This document shows, in pieces, positions 61,718-64,000 of a stretch of DNA of 64,000 nucleotides. The notes beneath the pieces were generated by a model. The model was not told the DNA's origin and searched no databases. It worked only from the letters and a program-made list of their open reading frames with translations. A program made the position numbers and the translations under genes. Source of the stretch: Candidatus Poribacteria bacterium (GTDB taxonomy: Bacteria; Poribacteria; WGA-4E; WGA-3G); NCBI GenBank assembly GCA_958295815.1, contig OY282374.1, forward strand, positions 62,001 through 126,000. The letters are read 5' to 3'. How positions within the stretch are numbered: position 1 is the first letter of the stretch; each line of letters opens with the position of its first letter.

Positions 61718-64000
61718 ATGAAATTTTCAAAATTAATATTTATCTGCTCTCTTTCACTATTCCTTCTTTTTGGACTGATTTCCTATGTCGTGAGTCAAGA
61801 TCAAGCATTGGAAGCTAAGGGCTTTCCCCAGCGGGTTCTCCGACCCTCTTGCGAGCATGCCGATGGGCAGTTCTGCTTTTTATATGGCATTCAGGAAAAT
61901 GCCAATACACGTATCCCACCGCCTCAACTGGCGAAGAGACGTGGGCGTAATCGTGTCGTCAAGACGGCACAGTCGTCATTTGTAGTAACATACACCGGTT
62001 TTACGCCAGAAGCGAGGGCAGCCTTTCAATATGCAGTTGACATCTGGGCTTCATTTATCCAATCACCTGTACCGATCCGGATTAATGCGGAGTTTATAAA
62101 CTTTGGTGGGTCTTTTAGTTTGGGATATGCCCGTAGCCTAAACCAATTTTCTCCCACATCAGAAGAACTGTGGCACCCTGTAGCACTTGCTAATAAGATT
62201 GCAGAACGGGACTTGGATGTTTTTGGATTTGACATGGAAGTAACTCTCAACAATCACGCCAATGTAGGCTGGTATTTTGGCACTAATGGCAACACACCAG
62301 CGGGTCAATTTGACTTCGTTACTGTCGTGCTGCATGAAATTGGCCACGGTCTCGGTTTTTATAGTGAAGCTAATGACACTTTCGATGTTAACCATCCTGT
62401 CATGGCTACCATGGGGAAGCTTAGGTCAGGAACTCCGAGATATCCATATATCTACGATAGTTTTGTGGTAAATGGATCTGGGACAGCGATTACATCTTTT
62501 GATGATCCGTCCGCTGATCTTCTCACACAATATACCAGTGGTAACCTGTTTTGGGATGGGACGCAAGGGAAAGCCGAAAACGATGGATCTCGTCCTAAGC
62601 TTTATGCCCCCAGTCCCTGGAGACCAGGTGCAAGTTACTGGCACTTGGATGAGAATACATATCCGGCAGGTGACGTGAATTCTTTAATGACTCCGGGTAT
62701 TAGAGGGGCAGAATCGACCCACCACCCTGGTCCCATTATGCTCGGTATGCTTGAGGATATGGGTTGGACGATCAACACACCACCTGCGTTTGCCACAGAA
62801 ACCATCACCCGCTCAGTGGCAGAGAATACCGCAGCCGGAGTAAACATCGGTGATGTTGTGTCAGCAACGGATGAAGATAAGAACGATACCTTGACCTATT
62901 CCCTCAGGGGGACGGATGCGACATCGTTTGCTATTGAAAGCACAACCGGACAGTTAAGGACATTAGCAGCTCTTAACTACGAGGTCAAAGATGCCTATAC
63001 CTTAACAGTCGTTGTTGACGATGATGTCGCCGAAGATACGATTGAGGTCACGATTAACATCACCGATGTAAACGATCCACCGATGTTCCCAACAGACAGC
63101 ACGACTCTCGAAATAGTGGAGGGGACGTCAGCAAATCAAAATATTGGCATACCCGTGGTGGCGACAGACGAAGACCCTGACGACCCTGCCTTAACCTATA
63201 GCCTGGGTGGCACTGACGCAGGGTCCTTTAGCATTGACGAGGGGACAGGACAGTTAAAAACCAAATCCGTTCTCAACTATGACACCCAGAGCAGTTATGA
63301 GATAACCGTTATTGCCACGGGTAGTGAAAATCTGACGGGTAGCATCAGCGTGAGTATCAATGTGATAAAGATCGTTGCTTTCACGGATACGGCGTTAGTG
63401 TCTGCGGTTCGAAGTGCGTTGGGTATAGCCTCAGGTGCGTCTATTCTCTCGAATACGCTTGCATCACTTACAAGTTTGACGGCTTCAGCAGATTCCATAA
63501 GCGACCTGACAGGACTCGAATATGCGACAGGTTTGACGAGTTTAGACTTGAGTGATAATGAGATCGTCAATCTCAGTCCGTTGGAGGATTTGAGTAATCT
63601 TGAGACGCTGGATCTCTCGGATAATGACATTGTGAATCTCCGTTATATCAAGGACTTGAGCAGTCTTGAGACGCTAAATCTCTCAGGTAATGATATTGTG
63701 AATCTATCACATCTCTCCGGTTTGAGTAGTCTTGAAACATTAGATCTGTCGGATAATGAGATAATAGATGTATCGTCCTTGCAGGATATGGACAGTCTGA
63801 CGACTTTGGATCTGAGTGGGAATACGGGTATAACGAATCCAGATGAGCTCTACCACCTCGAACAAGGTGGGACGACGATAACACTACCACCGGGCATTGA
63901 GATCCCTGATGCCGTAGCGTTCACGGATGCCAACTTAGAGACGGCAGTTAAAAGTGCACTGGGAATAGCCAGCGCCGATCCAGTCTTAGAGACCGATATT
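61718..64000 (+). CDS. Secreted metzincin-like metalloprotease with cadherin and leucine-rich repeats (C-terminus beyond window)
   Basis: 761 codons seen, still open at base 64000. Signal peptide MKFSKLIFICSLSLFLLFGL. Protease domain with zinc motif H-E-I-G-H-G-L-G-F (first His at residue 206) and a Met-turn-like S-L-M-T-P-G-I near 325. Two cadherin-type repeats follow (about 355-545: A-T-D-E-D...L-N-Y-E, V-N-D-P-P), then a short helical unit (A-F-T-D-T-A-L-V-S-A-V), about five leucine-rich repeats (L-E-T-L-D-L-S-D-N-D-I-V-N-L), and a second copy of the short unit (A-F-T-D-A-N-L-E-T-A-V). An ATG 17 codons upstream is an alternative start. A surface adhesin-protease. Confidence 0.85.
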   Translation, partial: MKFSKLIFICSLSLFLLFGLISYVVSQDQALEAKGFPQRVLRPSCEHADGQFCFLYGIQENANTRIPPPQLAKRRGRNRVVKTAQSSFVVTYTGFTPEARAAFQYAVDIWASFIQSPVPIRINAEFINFGGSFSLGYARSLNQFSPTSEELWHPVALANKIAERDLDVFGFDMEVTLNNHANVGWYFGTNGNTPAGQFDFVTVVLHEIGHGLGFYSEANDTFDVNHPVMATMGKLRSGTPRYPYIYDSFVVNGSGTAITSFDDPSADLLTQYTSGNLFWDGTQGKAENDGSRPKLYAPSPWRPGASYWHLDENTYPAGDVNSLMTPGIRGAESTHHPGPIMLGMLEDMGWTINTPPAFATETITRSVAENTAAGVNIGDVVSATDEDKNDTLTYSLRGTDATSFAIESTTGQLRTLAALNYEVKDAYTLTVVVDDDVAEDTIEVTINITDVNDPPMFPTDSTTLEIVEGTSANQNIGIPVVATDEDPDDPALTYSLGGTDAGSFSIDEGTGQLKTKSVLNYDTQSSYEITVIATGSENLTGSISVSINVIKIVAFTDTALVSAVRSALGIASGASILSNTLASLTSLTASADSISDLTGLEYATGLTSLDLSDNEIVNLSPLEDLSNLETLDLSDNDIVNLRYIKDLSSLETLNLSGNDIVNLSHLSGLSSLETLDLSDNEIIDVSSLQDMDSLTTLDLSGNTGITNPDELYHLEQGGTTITLPPGIEIPDAVAFTDANLETAVKSALGIASADPVLETDI

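Overview
The window looks like a chromosomal segment of an uncultivated bacterium close to Candidatus Poribacteria (assignment inferred, moderate confidence). The clues are secreted WD40 proteins ending in dockerin-type calcium repeats, a phytanoyl-CoA dioxygenase family protein, LamG-like secreted proteins that share an L-T-T-T-W-G C-terminal motif, Gfo/Idh/MocA and enolase-superfamily enzymes for sugar acids, and several families of dispersed palindromic repeats. Housekeeping genes are of ordinary bacterial type: secA, rpoD-type sigma, rplM-rpsI, purA, hslVU, tRNA-Lys and tRNA-Glu.

Layout. 1-12.8 kb, mostly minus strand: the start of a MacB/FtsX-type permease, larC, a sigma-70 factor with an apparent internal duplication, a pentapeptide-repeat protein (plus strand), an MsbA-like exporter, a bacterial Clp1/Grc3-like polynucleotide kinase, short-form SppA, and an envelope polysaccharide cluster (phosphoglycosyl transferase, FlaA1/CapD-type dehydratase, glycosyltransferase). 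12.8-18.7 kb: a Trm112-like protein, secA, a membrane protein, a DUF1573-like lipid- or membrane-anchored protein and an unknown protein whose upstream region is full of phased TGTTCA/TGAACA words.

19.3-22.1 kb: an AT-rich mobile element with terminal inverted repeats (about 22 of 25 positions identical), flanked by a TAAATT direct repeat. It carries an IS1595-type transposase behind a hairpin-masked ribosome binding site and four small accessory genes. Next comes an FRG-domain/TPR protein and a decayed DNA methyltransferase start, which together look like the remains of a defence or restriction locus.

24.3-33.6 kb, minus strand: a DMT transporter, a duplicated two-gene cassette of secreted proteins, a carboxypeptidase-regulatory-domain protein, a tRNA-Lys/tRNA-Glu operon with a clear promoter and terminator, purA, and rpsI-rplM behind a perfect consensus sigma-70 promoter. 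33.6-34.5 kb is a long AT-rich non-coding stretch with interlocking inverted repeats.

34.5-48.5 kb, plus strand: an ArsA/Get3-like ATPase with a membrane protein, hslV-hslU, two WD40-dockerin proteins, long-form SppA, a PhyH oxygenase, a nucleotide-binding protein with a degenerate P-loop, a RimK-like ATP-grasp ligase and a GT4 glycosyltransferase. 48.6-61.3 kb: a probable uronic-acid/plant or algal polysaccharide degradation region, with a polyol/uronate dehydrogenase, Gfo/Idh oxidoreductase, MFS transporter, PQQ-like propeller, LamG protein, secreted alpha/beta hydrolase, an unusual LamG-GH67-GH28 multimodular protein and an enolase-superfamily enzyme. The window ends inside a secreted metzincin-like protease with cadherin and leucine-rich repeats, preceded by a candidate sigma-54 promoter.

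The most unusual items are the 2.76-kb transposon with its folded transposase leader, the tandemly duplicated sigma factor, the LamG-GH67-GH28 fusion and the shared C-terminal motif of the LamG-like proteins. No functional assignment here was tested by a database search; all rest on reading the sequence and on general knowledge of the families.
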